From: Pinus tabuliformis
Taxonomy: Eukaryota > Streptophyta > Pinopsida > Pinales > Pinaceae
Length of the DNA stretch: 64,000 nt
Assembly: GCA_031772625.1 (NCBI GenBank)
Contig: CM062816.1
Span: 636,738,352-636,802,351, forward strand
Direction of reading: 5' to 3'
The position numbers and the translations under genes are program-made. Every line of letters begins with the position of its first letter. Within the stretch, counting starts at the first letter, position 1. The notes under the pieces are model-generated. The model did not search any database, had not been told where the DNA came from, and was given only the letters and a program-made list of their open reading frames with translations. Below, piece after piece: positions 10,253 through 23,400 of the stretch.

Positions 10253-12060
10253 TGAGCAACTTTGAAAAAGAAGCATCCAACAGGCCACCAATCTTTGATG
10301 GGAGAAACTTCGTCTATTGGAATGTAAGAACCACAACCTATCTTCAATCTCTTGGTACAAAAGTTTGGGATATCATGGAAGGAGGATACACATTTCCATC
10401 AGCAACTCCTACAGATACGATTGGTAAAAAGTAGTATGAAACAAATGCAAGGGTTGTCAATACACTCTTGGGGAGTCTATCTCAATCAGAATTCATCAAA
10501 GTTAGCAACTCAAAACCACCAAGGAAATATGGGACAAGATCATCCTAAGCTATGAAGGAGACGATCAGGTAAAACGTGAAAAACTACAATCTCTTCGAAT
10601 TCAATACGAAACTCTCAGAATGCACAATGACGAAAGTGTGGCTAATTATTTCTAATGAATAGATGAGATTGTTAATCACATGAAAAATTTGGGTGAAGAG
10701 ATTAAAGAAGTTACTTTAGTTAAAAGGTTTTAAGATCCTTGTCTTCTAAGTTTGAATCAAAAGTTTCTACCATAGAAGAAAAGCAGAATCTTCAAAGTAT
10801 TACGATGTCACAGCTGCATAGAATCCTAACTGCTTTCGAAATGAGAAAAGGGGGGCCATCAGACATGAGAGAAGCCGCATCCAAAGGAGAATACAATGAG
10901 TCTAGGCATACGTCAGAAGAAGAGGAAGAATCAAACTTCATCAAGAACCTTTAACGGGGTTCTGGAAGATTCAGAGGTAAGCTACCTTTCAAATCTTTTT
11001 CTTGTGGAAGAGTCGGTCACTATGCAACCAAATTTCCTCATAAAGATAAGCTTGATAAAGGTAAGGAAATAGTTAGATGGAATATAAAATAGAGCGTAAG
11101 TAAGAAGAGTTATTATAGACATGAAGAGAGTGATTTACTCTCAAATAGTGATGAAGATGAACATGGTAATCATTATAGACTTTTGATGGCTTTTGAGGAT
11201 GATGATTTCTTGGATGCTATAGATGAAGATGATCTCTATGAAGAAATCTCTAAACATAAAATCTGTTTACAAGAAAAGAATATGATCATAGATACTCTGA
11301 CATTCCAACTTGCTGAAAGGGAAAAACACAATGAAAAGTTAGAATGTGATATTGTGGGACATAGAAAAGATTTTGTGAAAACAAAATCTCTTAATTTTGG
11401 ATTTGCTAAAGAATCTGAAACTTTAGATGAGATTATGAAAGTATAACGTTCTCCTCTAATCAAGATAGGTCTTGGATATACTGAAGGAGCATCTCAAGCA
11501 CAAAATCCATCCACCTCCAAAAGTTATATTAATGCAACAAGGAGAAGTGAACAGGTTGATAATCGTCAGCAAAGACATAAAGCAGATCACCAGGTAAATC
11601 AACGTCAATCTACTTGAAGGATGAACAAAAGCTACAACCAACCGCTGGTAAATCATTCTCAATTTGCCTCAAGGATGAATGTCAATGGAAACTACAATCA
11701 CCTGGATAATAGATTTCATAATCGAAGGAATTTGTTTAATGGCCAATGCTTTTCATGTCATAACTTTGGACACAAAGCTACTGAATGTGTTGCCTACAAG
11801 ACCATCATGACTCAAGAAGCACGAAATCAAAGGAGCATGAATGTGATCATGAAGAGGACCTACAAAAACTTTTCTTCTCTTGAAAATGAAATAGAATTCT
11901 CTAATTGTAACAACTTCAGTCATGAAGATTCTGAACGCAGGAGTATGTTTTGGCAAACATCTCAGAAGGAACAACCTTCATTGGGTCCCAAAACTTGGCA
12001 AAAGAAAGAACCACAACCAGAAAGATGTGGTATACCCTTATATGTGGAAGGACAAGAAAA
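10253..12060 (+). pseudogene. copia gag region, broken
   Basis: The frame opens MSNFEKEASNRPPIFDG, followed by YW and the helical UBN2-type gag pattern (RIQYETLRM, SVANYF, LVKRF, FEMRKG), with stops at several places (for example 10432, 10654 and 10730). A first zinc knuckle near 11005-11045 has lost two cysteines (SFSCGRVGHYATKFP, where CX2CX4HX4C is expected). A long acidic and coiled-coil-like spacer follows (LLMAFEDDDFLDAIDEDDLYEEI, 11183-11446). A second zinc knuckle near 11748-11790 is intact (CFSCHNFGHKATEC). Gag would build the particle and bind the RNA. The presence of two knuckles and the long spacer is unusual for short copia gags. Confidence 0.85.
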
Positions 12061-12061
12061 T

Positions 12062-13325
12062 CAATGGTACATGGATAGTGGATGTTCGAAACATATGACA
12101 GGTGATAAAGAAAAACTTCACTCATAGAGCTCCTTAGAAAAGGAAAGAAAGGTCTCATTCGGAAATGACACACCTGCATTCATTAAAAGTAAAGGTTCTA
12201 TTCTTCTGAAATAAAAAGTCAAAGCTTGAAATGTTATGTATGTTGATGGCTTAAAGCACAATCTATTGAGTGTTAGTCAAATGTGTGATCAAGGAAATGA
12301 GGTAATATTTTGATCAAATGGATGTATTGTTCGTGAGCTTGATACAAGAGAAACAATGATTAAAGGCATAAGAACTCCAAATAATTTATACATACTCAAG
12401 GGAGGACAACAACAGTACTATCTAAGCAAGAATGATGAACACTGGATATGGCATAGAAGATTGGGGCATCTAAGATTCTCTCAGATAAGGAAAGCATGCA
12501 AATATCAGGCAATTCATGATCTCCCTAACATCAGAATTCCTAGAAAATGTTATATGCAAATCATGTCAGTTTGGTAAGAAAACCAGAACTAATTTCCCTG
12601 AGAAGGAAGGATCAGCTAGTAAGCCACTTAAACTTGTCCATACTGATTTTTGTGGTCCATCAAGGAAAAATTCACCTCGACGAGAAGAATACTTTATATT
12701 GTTCATTGACGACTTTTCGAGGATGTGTTGGATAGGACTTCTGAAGCATAAAGATGAAGCTTTCGAAAAGTTCAAAGTTTTCAAAGCCTTGGTTGAAAAT
12801 GAATCAGATCACAAAATCAAATGCCTCAGGTCTGATCGAGGAGAGGAATTTACCTTGGATGAATTTTTCGACTTTTGTGAAGAACTTGGAATAAGAAGGA
12901 AATTCTCTACTGCGAGGACTCATCAGCAAAATGGAGTAGTGAAAAGGTTGAACAAAACAGTTCAACAAATGGCTTGTGCTATGCTTGATGAATCTGGAAC
13001 TCCTGCAACCTTCTGGGGTGAAGCTGCATTTACTGTCGTTCCTATTCTCAACAAAATAAACGTTTGGGTAAACAACACTCAAACTCCTCATGAAATTTGG
13101 TATGGTAATACTCCTACAGTAAAATACTTCAAGGTCTTTGGAAGTAAATGTTACATCAAAAGGACTAATGAAAATATTGGCAAGTTTGAACCTAGATCAG
13201 ATGAAGGTATTTTCCTTGGTTACTCTTCCCGGAGTAAAGGATATAAGTCTTACAATAAAAGACTTGGAAAAATTGTTGAAAGTATTGATTTGGTGGTTGA
13301 TGAAGAAGGCAACAATTCAAAATAG
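12062..13325 (+). pseudogene. copia protease and integrase, broken
   Basis: The aspartic protease motif WYMDSGCSKHMTGD starts near 12065 and is followed by a stop at 12125. The integrase zinc finger is split: WHRRLGHL lies in one frame (12450-12475) and CKSCQFGK in another (12560-12583), so there is a frameshift near 12555. The catalytic core then reads open from about 12560 to 13325. The two Asp codons are at 12645 (HTDFCGP) and 12834 (RSDRGEEF). The third catalytic position, 36 codons later (12942-12944), is Lys (VVKRLNKT) where Glu is invariant. This alone would abolish strand transfer. Confidence 0.88.
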
Positions 13326-13559
13326 ATAAAAACCGAAGATTTTGAAGATGAAGAGGACTATCCTTCAACATTATATCATACTAATGCTAAAGAAGAAACT
13401 TATGAGGCACCAGAAGAATAGATAAGAATAGAAGAAAAGACTCCTTCTATATATGCTCAGAAGAACCATGCAGAAACTCAAATTTCGGGGCAGAAAGAGG
13501 CAGGTGTTCAAACAAGAAGAACTATAATAGAAGCTTCAAGCTATCTAGCATTTCTCTCC

Positions 13560-15104
13560 TCCGTTGAGCCATGAAATGTAAGTGAAGCATGCAAAGATGA
13601 ATGCTGGGTCAAGGCCATGAATGAAGAAATTGAACAGATTGAAAAGAATAACACTTGGGAATTGGTTCCTAGACCTAATGATAAGAATGTCATAGGGACC
13701 AAATGGATATTCAAAAACAAGCTGAACGAAAATGGAGATGTTATTAGAAACAAGGTCAGACTTGTTTGTAAAGGGTATGCTCAACAAGAAGGTATAGACT
13801 TCGAAGAAACTTTTTCACCGGTTGCTAGACTTGAAGCCATAAGAATGTTCCATGCTCTTTCTAGCTTTCAAAAGTTCAAAGTATATCAAATGGATGTGAA
13901 ATCTACCTTTTTAAATGGAGTCTTAGAAGAAGAAGTGTATATTAAGCAACCAGATGGATTCATCCTTGGAAATGATCCAAAACTTGTATGCAAACTTAAG
14001 AAGGCACTCTATGGTCTTAAATAGGCTCCAAGGGCTTGGTACTATTGTCTGGACAAATACCTCCATCAACAAGGTTTTTCAAAAGGATCAACAGATAGTA
14101 ATATATATATATAAATTGATAATGATAAATTGCTAATACTTGTTGTGTATGTTGATGATATCATATTTGGTAGCAATGAAGAAGGCATGAGTCAAAACTT
14201 TTCTTTGGTGATGCAGAAAGAATTTGAAATGTCCCTAATTGGTGAGCTGACATATTTTCTTGGTTTACAAGTCCAACAAAATAAAGATGGTATCTTTCTA
14301 TCACAAACCAAGTACCTCAAGCAGATCTTGAAGAAATATGGCAAGGAAGATTTGAAACCAATAAGTACTCCTATGGTAAGAGGGTGCAACCTTAGTGCAA
14401 ATGATGATTCAACAACAGTACATCAAATAACCTATAGATCCATGATTGGTAATCTACTCTATCTGACAGGTACCTGACTAGACATCATGCATGTAGTGGG
14501 AATAGTTGGAAGATTCTAGGCAAATCCAAAAGAAGCACACCTTCAGGTGGTTAAAAGGATTTTGAAATATCTTCAAGGAACACAAAACTATGTCTTATGG
14601 TATCCTAGAGATACAGATCTCACACTTCATGCATACACAGCTGCAGATTGGGCAGGAAGCGTGGATGACAGAAAAAGCACTAGTGGTGGTACATTCTTTA
14701 TGGGTTCCAGATTAGTATCTTGGTTCATCAAGAAACAAATTCCAATTGCATTATTGACAACTGAAGCAGAATATGTGGCTTCTACATCTTGCTGCACACA
14801 ATTCCTTTGGATGATGCAAATTTCGCAAGACTTTCAAATCATTTGTACTCCACCTATCTCCATTCTATGTGATAATACAAGTGCAATCAATATTTCAAAG
14901 AATCCAGTCATGCATTCAAAGACCAAGTTCATACCTATCAAATATCATTTTCTACTGGAACAAGTTCTTGAAAAAAAGGTCAAATTTGAGTATGTTCCCT
15001 CCAAGGAAGAGGTTGCTGATATATTCACCAAACCACTACCCAGGGAGACATTTGATTACCTCAAACAGAAGCTGGGAGTAGTTGATGTATCATATTATTG
15101 TTGA
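13560..15104 (+). pseudogene. copia reverse transcriptase and RNase H, broken
   Basis: The reverse transcriptase starts with [17 protein letters not shown] (near 13656), continues with [19 protein letters not shown] and [12 protein letters not shown], and has a stop at 14023 (KKALYGLK then TAG). It resumes with the catalytic YVDD at 14148-14159. RNase H occupies about 14547-15104 with ADWAGSVDDRKSTSGG and TTEAEYVA; the first acidic position (usually YSDADWAG) reads YTAADWAG, so a catalytic Asp is probably lost. The last part (185 codons) is open. The stop is at 15102-15104. Confidence 0.88.
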
Positions 15105-15870
15105 AACTTATCTGTTTCAGAGAAAAGTGGTTGTACAAGAGTTTCATGAGGAGCATCCACATACATACGCCGGTATCTGTGGATACAGTCTTGTATATGT
15201 TGATTTGAAGAAAAGCAGTGGTCCAGACTTAGGATGAAAAGACTCTGACATGGGTCTGACAAATACCATCTGGCACAGGTTCAGGGGGAGCATATACTTC
15301 TAATAATTCATTTTTGGCATTATCTTAGAAGATCTTGGTTCAATTTCACAATTGTTTTTGGTTTCAGGTGGAACAGGTGTTGAGGGAGAACATGGTTGCT
15401 GGTCTGAAATATGATTGACAGATGTTGCTGACGATAGTTGTTGATGACTATCATAGTCTTGTTATAGATATTTTGTCTTTATGTCATGTATATCTTGTTT
15501 CCCCACTATGCCTGGGATGGATGAAAGTAATGTTCTTTTTTTATCATGTGTAAACTTTTGGTGTATCCCCACTTGGTTGGGTGGATTGGTCAATATTGGT
15601 ATATCCCAACATGGCTGGAGGATGGATATATGTATGAGTCTTTGATGATAGGAAGGTCATTTATTATGAGTCTTTGGTGATAGGAAGGTCATTTATAGAG
15701 TCATGCTATTTTTACAGACCTTGCCTATAGTAAGGGGGAGCATGGACAACACAACAGAGAAGAAGATTTCAACATGTACTTAGGGGGAGCATCACCCTTT
15801 TCTCTTGATGACAAAGGGAGAGAGTGACTTGGAGTGACTTGGGGTTGCCATCAAGTCCAAAGGGGGAGAT
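15105..15870 (+). other. copia 3' untranslated region with repeated PPT-like motifs
   Basis: There are about 770 bp without a coherent frame. The motif GGGGGAG occurs at 15284, 15735 and 15783, each followed by CAT, and finally as AAAGGGGGAGAT (15859-15870) directly before the 3' LTR. The last is the functional polypurine tract by position. The others may be extra plus-strand primers or simple duplications. Confidence 0.6.
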
Positions 15871-17435
15871 CGTTGGCATTATGATACAGGTTTGGCACTA
15901 TGATATAGGTGTTCTCCTTGATGGAAAATCACTCAGAGGACAAATCAAAATTCGGGCTCTCAGAATAAAGGAAAAAGAGATATACATAGTCTCCACTTAA
16001 ACAAGGCATGTATACACGCCGCATCACTAATCAAAAGTTGCGTATGCATATGCACGAACTTTCATGCACAGAAAAGCGTGTGCATGTCAAAGAACTCAAT
16101 TTTAGTCCATGGTATTTGGTCCTTGGTATTTGGACATATGGTTTTGGACCATGGTATCTCATCTAAAGTGTTGAACCAAGGTATTTGGACCTAGGTATTC
16201 GTTCTAAGTGGTTTTGGACCATGGTATTGAGTACGGACTATGAATATAAAAGGGGAAGGAGATCATTAGGCAAAGGCACTCAAGAATTGAATATCTTATG
16301 AAGAGCAAGATCTAGAATACTAGTTATTGGGTTATGTTGCATAGCTGGATTTGAACCAAGGATGAACCTGAGCACTAGAAGAAGGATAAGTTCTATTGAT
16401 GGGTCAAGATCTTAAGGCTTGAATAGTAGTATCTTTGTGTGATTTTTGATCTGTTATATTTGGCACATGACATGATCTATAAATTTGATAATCTAGGTAT
16501 AACTGATCTCTAAATATTTGAAAAGGGAAAATTGTCTTTTGTAGATCTGTACGCAGGTTCGACACAGCAAAGGCGCGTATACACGCTAGTTCGGTAATTC
16601 AAAATAGCATATACGCTGGCTTGCCGTAATACAGAAGCGTATGCACGCAGGTTCTTCATCTTGAAGTAGCGTACGTCTCATAGAATATGTTTTAGCTACT
16701 TCTGTTCATTCCTCCAGTATTTGGGGTTCAGGATTGGTGTCTGGTTACTGTTACTGTATTCCGGTTACATCATTCAGAGAAGTGATTGTTTGAATCAATT
16801 TTTTTTTTGGTTGGTGCAAATGAGATTGGTTGATGCAGATGTTTGATTGATTTTATTGATGGATCCAGTCTGAAAATTTATGAAACGTGGTCCCTAGAAG
16901 AAAAGAGAAGGTTGTAGCCTTCTGTAGGTCAGCACCTACGTACTAGTACATCAGCTAGTACAAGAGCTAAGGTGGTTGTAGCTCCCTTCCAGGAGAAGCT
17001 GGAAAATGAGAGAAGGTTGTAGCCTTCTATAGGTAGAAGTCTGTGTACTGGTATAAGACTACACCAGTACAGAAATATTGTAAAAAGAAGTTTCTTATTA
17101 AAACAAGATAGAGACAAATTGCAGCAGGTGGTTTTCACCCACATTCGGTTTCCACCTTATATCTTGTGTTCATGCGTATGATGATATGTTCTGTGTTACT
17201 GCTCCTGTTTACTGTTCTTACCATTAATGAAGTTCTGATGCACTGATTAAAGATCAACATTTAATGGATTAACTGAATCATAAGTTTATTGTTATACGAC
17301 GGTTGCTTTAGACACAGTTGTGTATATATGAATGTTACCACAACTGAAGTAGAATATATATATTGAGTATCAAAATGAAAAATTGTTGATTTGATAATAC
17401 TGATTGACCCCCCCCTCTTAGTATTATTTCCAACA
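15871..17435 (+). repeat. 3' LTR of the copia element (1565 bp)
   Basis: Direct repeat of 8650-10191, slightly longer because the U3 subrepeat block (about 16106-16240) has one more unit. It ends TTTCCAACA, followed by the target duplication GTAAT. Confidence 0.9.
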
Positions 17436-18855
17436 GTAATGTGCCCTAGAAAAGGGTTATAATAGAGGCATATATGGATACACCAGCACAGGGAAATGTT
17501 TCCAAGAACATCCCCTTTCTGCAACGAAATAGTAAACACAAGGAATGAAAGATTGCAAGTACGAATGATTAGGGTTAACATAGAAAATCCAGAACTTCGA
17601 TGAGTGGTAAGAGATCCCCACAGTAAATGTCTTATTGCCACTGTGGAATAGAAGTCGAAAAGTTGTGGTAGCCATTCACATGATTCAGGGCGCATGGTGG
17701 AGGTATTCAAGTAGTCCAAGATGCATGGGGCAATGGGATACGTTGGTGCGGAGTGCAGGAAACCAGTTATAACCATGGACCTGAATGAAATATATATATT
17801 AAGCACTACCTCCGAACATATGCACACCAAATATAAACATTAATATCAATGAAGATAGTTAATGAGTAAACTGGATAGCATAGGAGTAAACCGTAAGGGG
17901 AAAGAACATAGTGTATAGTATAGATCCATTAATAGATGTACATCCTCTAGAGTAATCAATGAACTATAAAAATGTTTTACATTTAGCATTGAACTCGTAA
18001 GCCATACTTACCACATATTTTATAACCATAAGAGATAAGAATGGGAAATACAAATTATTACACCAATTAAAGATAGTATATGGGAGAAGTAAGGAGCGAG
18101 ACGATACACAAGGGGTTATATAGATAACAAAATTGAGTCATTTAATATATAGCTAAGAAAGAAAAAATTATTATAGTATGAGTGAAAAAGTGTTCCATGT
18201 TGGTATGTGGCACATGAAGTCACATTCTTTGAATAATAAACATTAAATAGTTTTTTAGTATTTAACATTCTAAGACGTATCTCATTATTAATATGAACCA
18301 GCCTAGTTATTCAGTCATAATTACAAGTGGTGTTACTGGTAGTTAAGGTTCATTTTACATAGCTATATATGCTATATAATGTTATGGAATTTTTGTTAAG
18401 AATTCCCATTATAATTGCAGATTTAGTCTAAGAGGTTTCCCATTGAGGAAGAAAGGAAACATAGTTAACTATTTTATTTTAATATGAAAACACATTTCTC
18501 ATAGTTTATTTATTTTCTTAATTTTAAATCATATTTAATGTGATTCTAAGCTACATTTTGTCTCATTTCTTTGATGTTTTTGGCTTGACTATATTATAAC
18601 TCGTATGAGAGATTTTTCTTGTTTAAATTCGATATTAGTTTGGTTTTCCACGTGGAAAACCAATAACTTTTAAGTATCTATTATATATCTCTTCTTTTAC
18701 AAATCACTAGTTAATCTTACAACAAAAAAAAATTATAAGGAAAAATTATAAAAACTTAACATATTCCAAAACAAATATACATAAATTTATACAATTTATA
18801 TGTCAACTCACCCTTTGTAATCTTATATATGATAATAACTTAAAGAGTTTAAAAT
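17436..18855. other. Intergenic DNA between copia and LINE
   Basis: No gene is recognised. A 189-codon minus-strand frame (17261-17830) crosses the copia LTR edge and shows no domain, so it is not called. The rest is AT-rich. Confidence 0.5.
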
Positions 18856-18874
18856 GAAAGTAATTATAAGTATT
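18856..18874. repeat. Left target-site duplication of the LINE (19 bp)
   Basis: GAAAGTAATTATAAGTATT here and GAGAGTAATTATAAGTATT at 25643-25661 differ at one base. Confidence 0.9.
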
Positions 18875-18965
18875 GGCATAATATATGATTGAAGATAAGT
18901 ACTTCAAATATCGGGAACGGAGGGCGAATAGCGATGGTTTCAGATAGTTTCAGAGGTTGATCCAC

Positions 18966-20492
18966 ATGGAGGGTCACATAGGAGGGAGCTCCACTCCCTC
19001 CTATAAGGATGTCATAGCTAGCAGAGGCAAGAAACCTCTAGAAAATGTCAAAGGTACTGCTGAGGAAAGGAAAGGAACACGGAAGAGGAGATAGAAGGAA
19101 ACGAAATGAAGGAAAATAACAACACAAATGACAAGGAGGAAGAAGACAGAAATCAAGGAACTGAAGACAAAAAGCAAAAGGGACCTTGTAAATCCAAAGC
19201 TGAGATCACACCCAGAGTAGTTTTAAATGATCCTGCTCTGTAGGAGCACAGGGACCTCATGAGGACCTATGCTATCATCTGTAAATTCATGGGATTATGG
19301 CCCACTGAAAAAGCTTTATAGAATTTGGTAAAATACCACTGCAAACCTAAATGAAGCATTGACCTACATCTTGGGTCAAAGGGATTCTTCACTATGGTGT
19401 TTACAAACATTGAAGAAAAAGAGTGTTTAAAGGAGGGCCCTACTTCTTCACAGCAGTTGGCCTCTATATGTGACCTTGGATGATGAATTTTGTTCTGGAG
19501 CGTTAGAATTTTACTTTGGTACTGGTCTGGGTAAGGCTCTATTCTCTACCTCTCGATTACTAGCAAACTGAATTGTTAGCTGCCATAGGAAATAAATTAG
19601 GTCATTTTGTCAAAGCTTTTGAAGCCACTAGGAGGGGAAAATATACTTCCTTTGCAAGAATATGTGTGGAAATGGATCTATCTGGAGCTCTTCCGAATGA
19701 GGTAATCTTGGAAGTTTTTGATGAATAATGGGTACAAACAGTAGATTATGAGAATATTCCGTTCAGATGGCACAGATGCCACGAACATGGGCACCTATTC
19801 AGAGACTGTCCTCTCAGTAAAGTAGAAAACAAAAGCAAAGATAACACAATGAAGGACACTGATGGCTTTCACAAAGTGGTAAATAGAAGAAAAGGCGGCA
19901 GAAGAGGGCCAAAGAAACATCAAAATGAAGGGCAAAAGGTAAATTAGAACAAGTTCCAAATTCTTGAAGAGGATGAAGAGATTACAAAAGAAGACCAAGC
20001 AATGGAAGGAATTCTTGGGGAAAAGGAGAAAGAAGAAAACCGTGAACAAACACAAGGTATTGATAATTAAAAGAGACTATGATGAGTGATTCAGAACTGG
20101 AGATGGATCAGGAAATGAGCTAGAGTGAAATGGAACTAGAGGACCATGATTTACAAGAGATTCTTGACAAGGAACACCTAGATCCCGAAGGGTTCTTAAT
20201 TCAAGGAACCACGGGAGGGGTAGATTTGTTACCTCAAGAAGAGCTCAATAGAATATAGCAATTGTTTTTATGGAAAGCTTAGGCTAAGGGGTTGGAGAAA
20301 GGAAAAAACATTGACAAACAGGATAACAGGGGTGTGAAAATGATGAAAACTACTCTCGGATTAGCAACTAGAAATCCATGAAAGAAAAGAGGTAGAAAAA
20401 AGCAGAATGAGCTCTTGATGGAGTGTGGAAAGCTAATGATAGATTCAGGTAAGATGAAAGATCTAGCCATCTATTCCTTTACAAATATGTAA
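18966..20492 (+). pseudogene. LINE ORF1 (RNA-binding protein), broken
   Basis: A plausible start codon at 18966 (MEGHIGGSSTPSYKDV) is in the same frame as the end at 20490-20492, but stops intervene. A DUF4283-like stretch reads GFFTMVFTNIEEKECLKEGP near 19383-19440. A zinc knuckle near 19770-19803 reads RCHEHGHLFRDCP, with the first cysteine position replaced by Trp. An acidic part is followed by a basic tail (RGRKKQNELL, then KLMIDSGKMKDL). It ends 2 bp before the ORF2 start, so the two frames are practically adjacent. The protein would coat LINE RNA. Confidence 0.8.
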
Positions 20493-20494
20493 TT

Positions 20495-23400
20495 ATGAAG
20501 TTCACATCTTGGAATATAAGGGGTCTAGGTAGTAAAAGAAAACAGAGAATTCTCAGTAATAGAATGAAACAAGCAATGCTGGATATAATCTTCATCTAGG
20601 AAACGAAATGTTCCATTAAAAAATTAAGACGAATTCATAGCAAATGGCTCGGTAGATTTGAGTTTCTAGAAGTCAAAGCAGAGAATACAGTAGGGGGCAT
20701 TCTCACTCTTTGGGACTGCCAAAAAATTGACATAAGAGATGCTGAGGCATCTAGGAATTATTAATCTATAGTTATTCAACCTGTAGGAGATAGGGATACC
20801 TATCTGGTCACGGATGTTTATGGCCTTCAAAGAATAGATGATAAACTTATATTCTAGATTCCCTTTTGGAACTTAGGGAAAAACATGCAGGAATACCTTG
20901 GATCATGGCAGGGGACTTCAACATGATCAAATCTCTTTCGGAGAAAAAAAGTGGAACCAAAGCTCTAAGTAAAGACTCTTTAGCATTTCAAAACTTTCCA
21001 GGTAACATGAAATTAGTTGATACTGATACAAACAATGGCCTCTTTACTTGGAATAATAAAAGAGGAGGAGAGGCTCAGGTAGCCTCCAAGTTAGACAGAT
21101 TCATTATCTCAACGGATCTCATGCTTATAGATAAGGAAATAACAACGAGAGTTCTCCCCTTTGGAGGCTTGGATCACTGGCCGATTCATTTGGAGATCAA
21201 GGGCATAGGTTCTCCCAGGAACAAACCTTTCAAATTTGAGAATATCTGGCTTCGTCACCCAGAATTCATCAGCAATATTGAAAAATGGTGGTCAGAAGAT
21301 TTGCAGATTCAGGGAGCAAGAATCTACCTTCTTCATAAAAGACTAAAGAACATCAAGCTCAGGCTTAAAGATTGGAACAAGAATGATTTTGGCAACATTT
21401 TTGTGGATAAAAAAACTGTTGAAAACAAAATACAGGAACTCAACCAAGCTCTGATCATGGAAGGCTTTGATAAAGTGAAAAGTGATAAATCTCGTAAATA
21501 TCATCAAGAATTAGAGAATTTTGTAAACAAGAGGAAATATTTTGGAGTCAAAAGTCTAGAGTTCAATGCCTCAAAGAAGGAGAGCATAATACTATATTTT
21601 TTCATAGATCCACCATGGCAAATAAAGCTCACAACAGAATCTCTTTGATCAAGGATAAGGGTGGGGAGCTTCATATCTCCCACGAGGACATAGAAGCTGT
21701 GTTTGTTTAGCACTTCCGAGGCATAACTCAGGAAAACAATTTAGACAGAGAGAAGTTCATCAAAGACATCACTAGACACATACCTAAGCTAGTGTCTAGA
21801 GAGGAAAATTTCAACCTTAACAGGCCAGTAACTGAAGAGGAGGTCTATGAGGTCCTAAAAGATATGCAGAATAACAAAGCACCCGGCCCAGATGGTTTCA
21901 ATGTGGATTTTTTCAAAGCTTGCTAGAATATTGTTAAACAAGATATATTGAATGTAGTGGAGGATTCTATGTTGAACAAAACTATTCTGAAAGTGCTCAA
22001 TACCTCCTTGATCTCCCCAATCCCTAAACAGGACATCACTCAAACTCCTGATAAGCATAGACCCATAGCTTTATGCAATGTGGTATATAAGATGATATCC
22101 AAGGTTGTGGCCATCAGACTCAAACCCCTACTTCCTACTCTAATTTAAGGGAAAAAATCCATTTATGTGGAAGGTAGACAAATTCTAAATAACATCATTC
22201 AAGCTCACGAGGTGGTTCACTCATTAACTAGCAAGAGGTAAGCTAGGATGATCATGCAACTAGATATTGCCAAAGCTTATGATAAGGTGAACTGGTCCTA
22301 CATCAAGAAAATTATTATTGCTTTTGGATTTAATCATAACTGGGTCAGATGGATTATGGCCATGGTGACTTCCTCCAGCTTTTCAATTTTGGTGAATGGA
22401 TCTCCCTCTGAGATTTTTATTCCTTCTAGAGGTCTTCAGCAGGGAGACCCGCTCTCTCCCTTTGTTTTCATCCTTATGATGGAAAGACTTGGTTGGTCTA
22501 TCAAGCATGCTAAAGTAACAGGCAAGATTAAGGGCCTTCAATTAATTGAGAATGGTCAGGCTCCGACTCATCAACAACTTATAGATGACACCATGCTACA
22601 TGGAATCCCCACAGTCAAAGAAGCTACAACCTACAAACAAATCCTGAATGACTCTGCAATGGCTACAGGTATGGAAGTCAATCTCTCCAAATCAAAAATC
22701 TTTTTCTTTAACACCAATATTGCTATTCAGAGAAATATCTCCAAAATACAAGGCTTTCAAAGGGATTCCCTCCCCTCAAAATATTTGGGAGTTCCTCTAA
22801 CTACTAAACTGATGCACAAGATCATTTGGGAACCGTTGATCAATAAGATGTAGGATAAAGTCAGAAAGTGGATCATCAGATCATTAAATCTGGCTGGTAG
22901 TTTGGTACTTACAAAGGTTGTACTACAACCAATCCTTGTTTTCATGTTATCATCTCTCCTAGCTCCAAAAGGAGTCTTACAACAATTCAGAAACATCCAA
23001 AGAGACTTTCTTTGTGGTAAGGAGGAAACAAGAAAGAAATGGGCTTTAGTTTCATGGGAAAAAATCTGTAGACCCAAGAGCCATGGGGGCCTAGGATTGG
23101 ATGACCAGGAGATTCTTAGCAATGTTTTAGGGGCCAAACTATGGTGGCATTGGGTACAAGATCCAAGGGCTTAATGGGCAAGTATTTGGAAGGAAAAATA
23201 TTCCAGCTCCTAGTGAACTAGTGGTCTCATAAGAATGTCTGGAAATATAAAGGGCTCATTTATCTGAAATAAAGCCTGGAAAAATAGAAGCTTAGTACAA
23301 AAAAATAGTTTCTGGGAAATCAAAGAGGGAGATCTAGCACTATTCTGGGAGGATAAATTGCAACAAGAACCAACATTATTAAAAGAGGACTTTTTGAGCC

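Larger units (their letters stand above)
8650..17435 (+). mobile_element. Full-length Ty1/copia retrotransposon, decayed (8.8 kb)
   Basis: Two LTRs of about 1.55 kb flank a copia-order interior: gag, protease, integrase, reverse transcriptase, RNase H. A perfect tRNA-Met primer site and a polypurine tract sit at the correct ends. The flanks carry a target duplication, ATAAT (8645-8649) against GTAAT (17436-17440), with one change compatible with CpG decay. Both LTRs end in CCAACA; the expected TGTTGG start is mutated in each copy (TTTTGG and CGTTGG). Many stops and frameshifts make it inactive. The long LTR, the long gag-protease spacer and the long 3' leader recall the SIRE/Maximus lineage, but this is tentative. 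Confidence 0.92.

Noticed and set aside
17261..17830. 189-codon minus-strand frame
   Set aside because: It runs across the edge of the copia 3' LTR and has no domain; an open frame by chance.
22757..23137. 126-codon minus-strand frame
   Set aside because: Antisense to the LINE reverse transcriptase.
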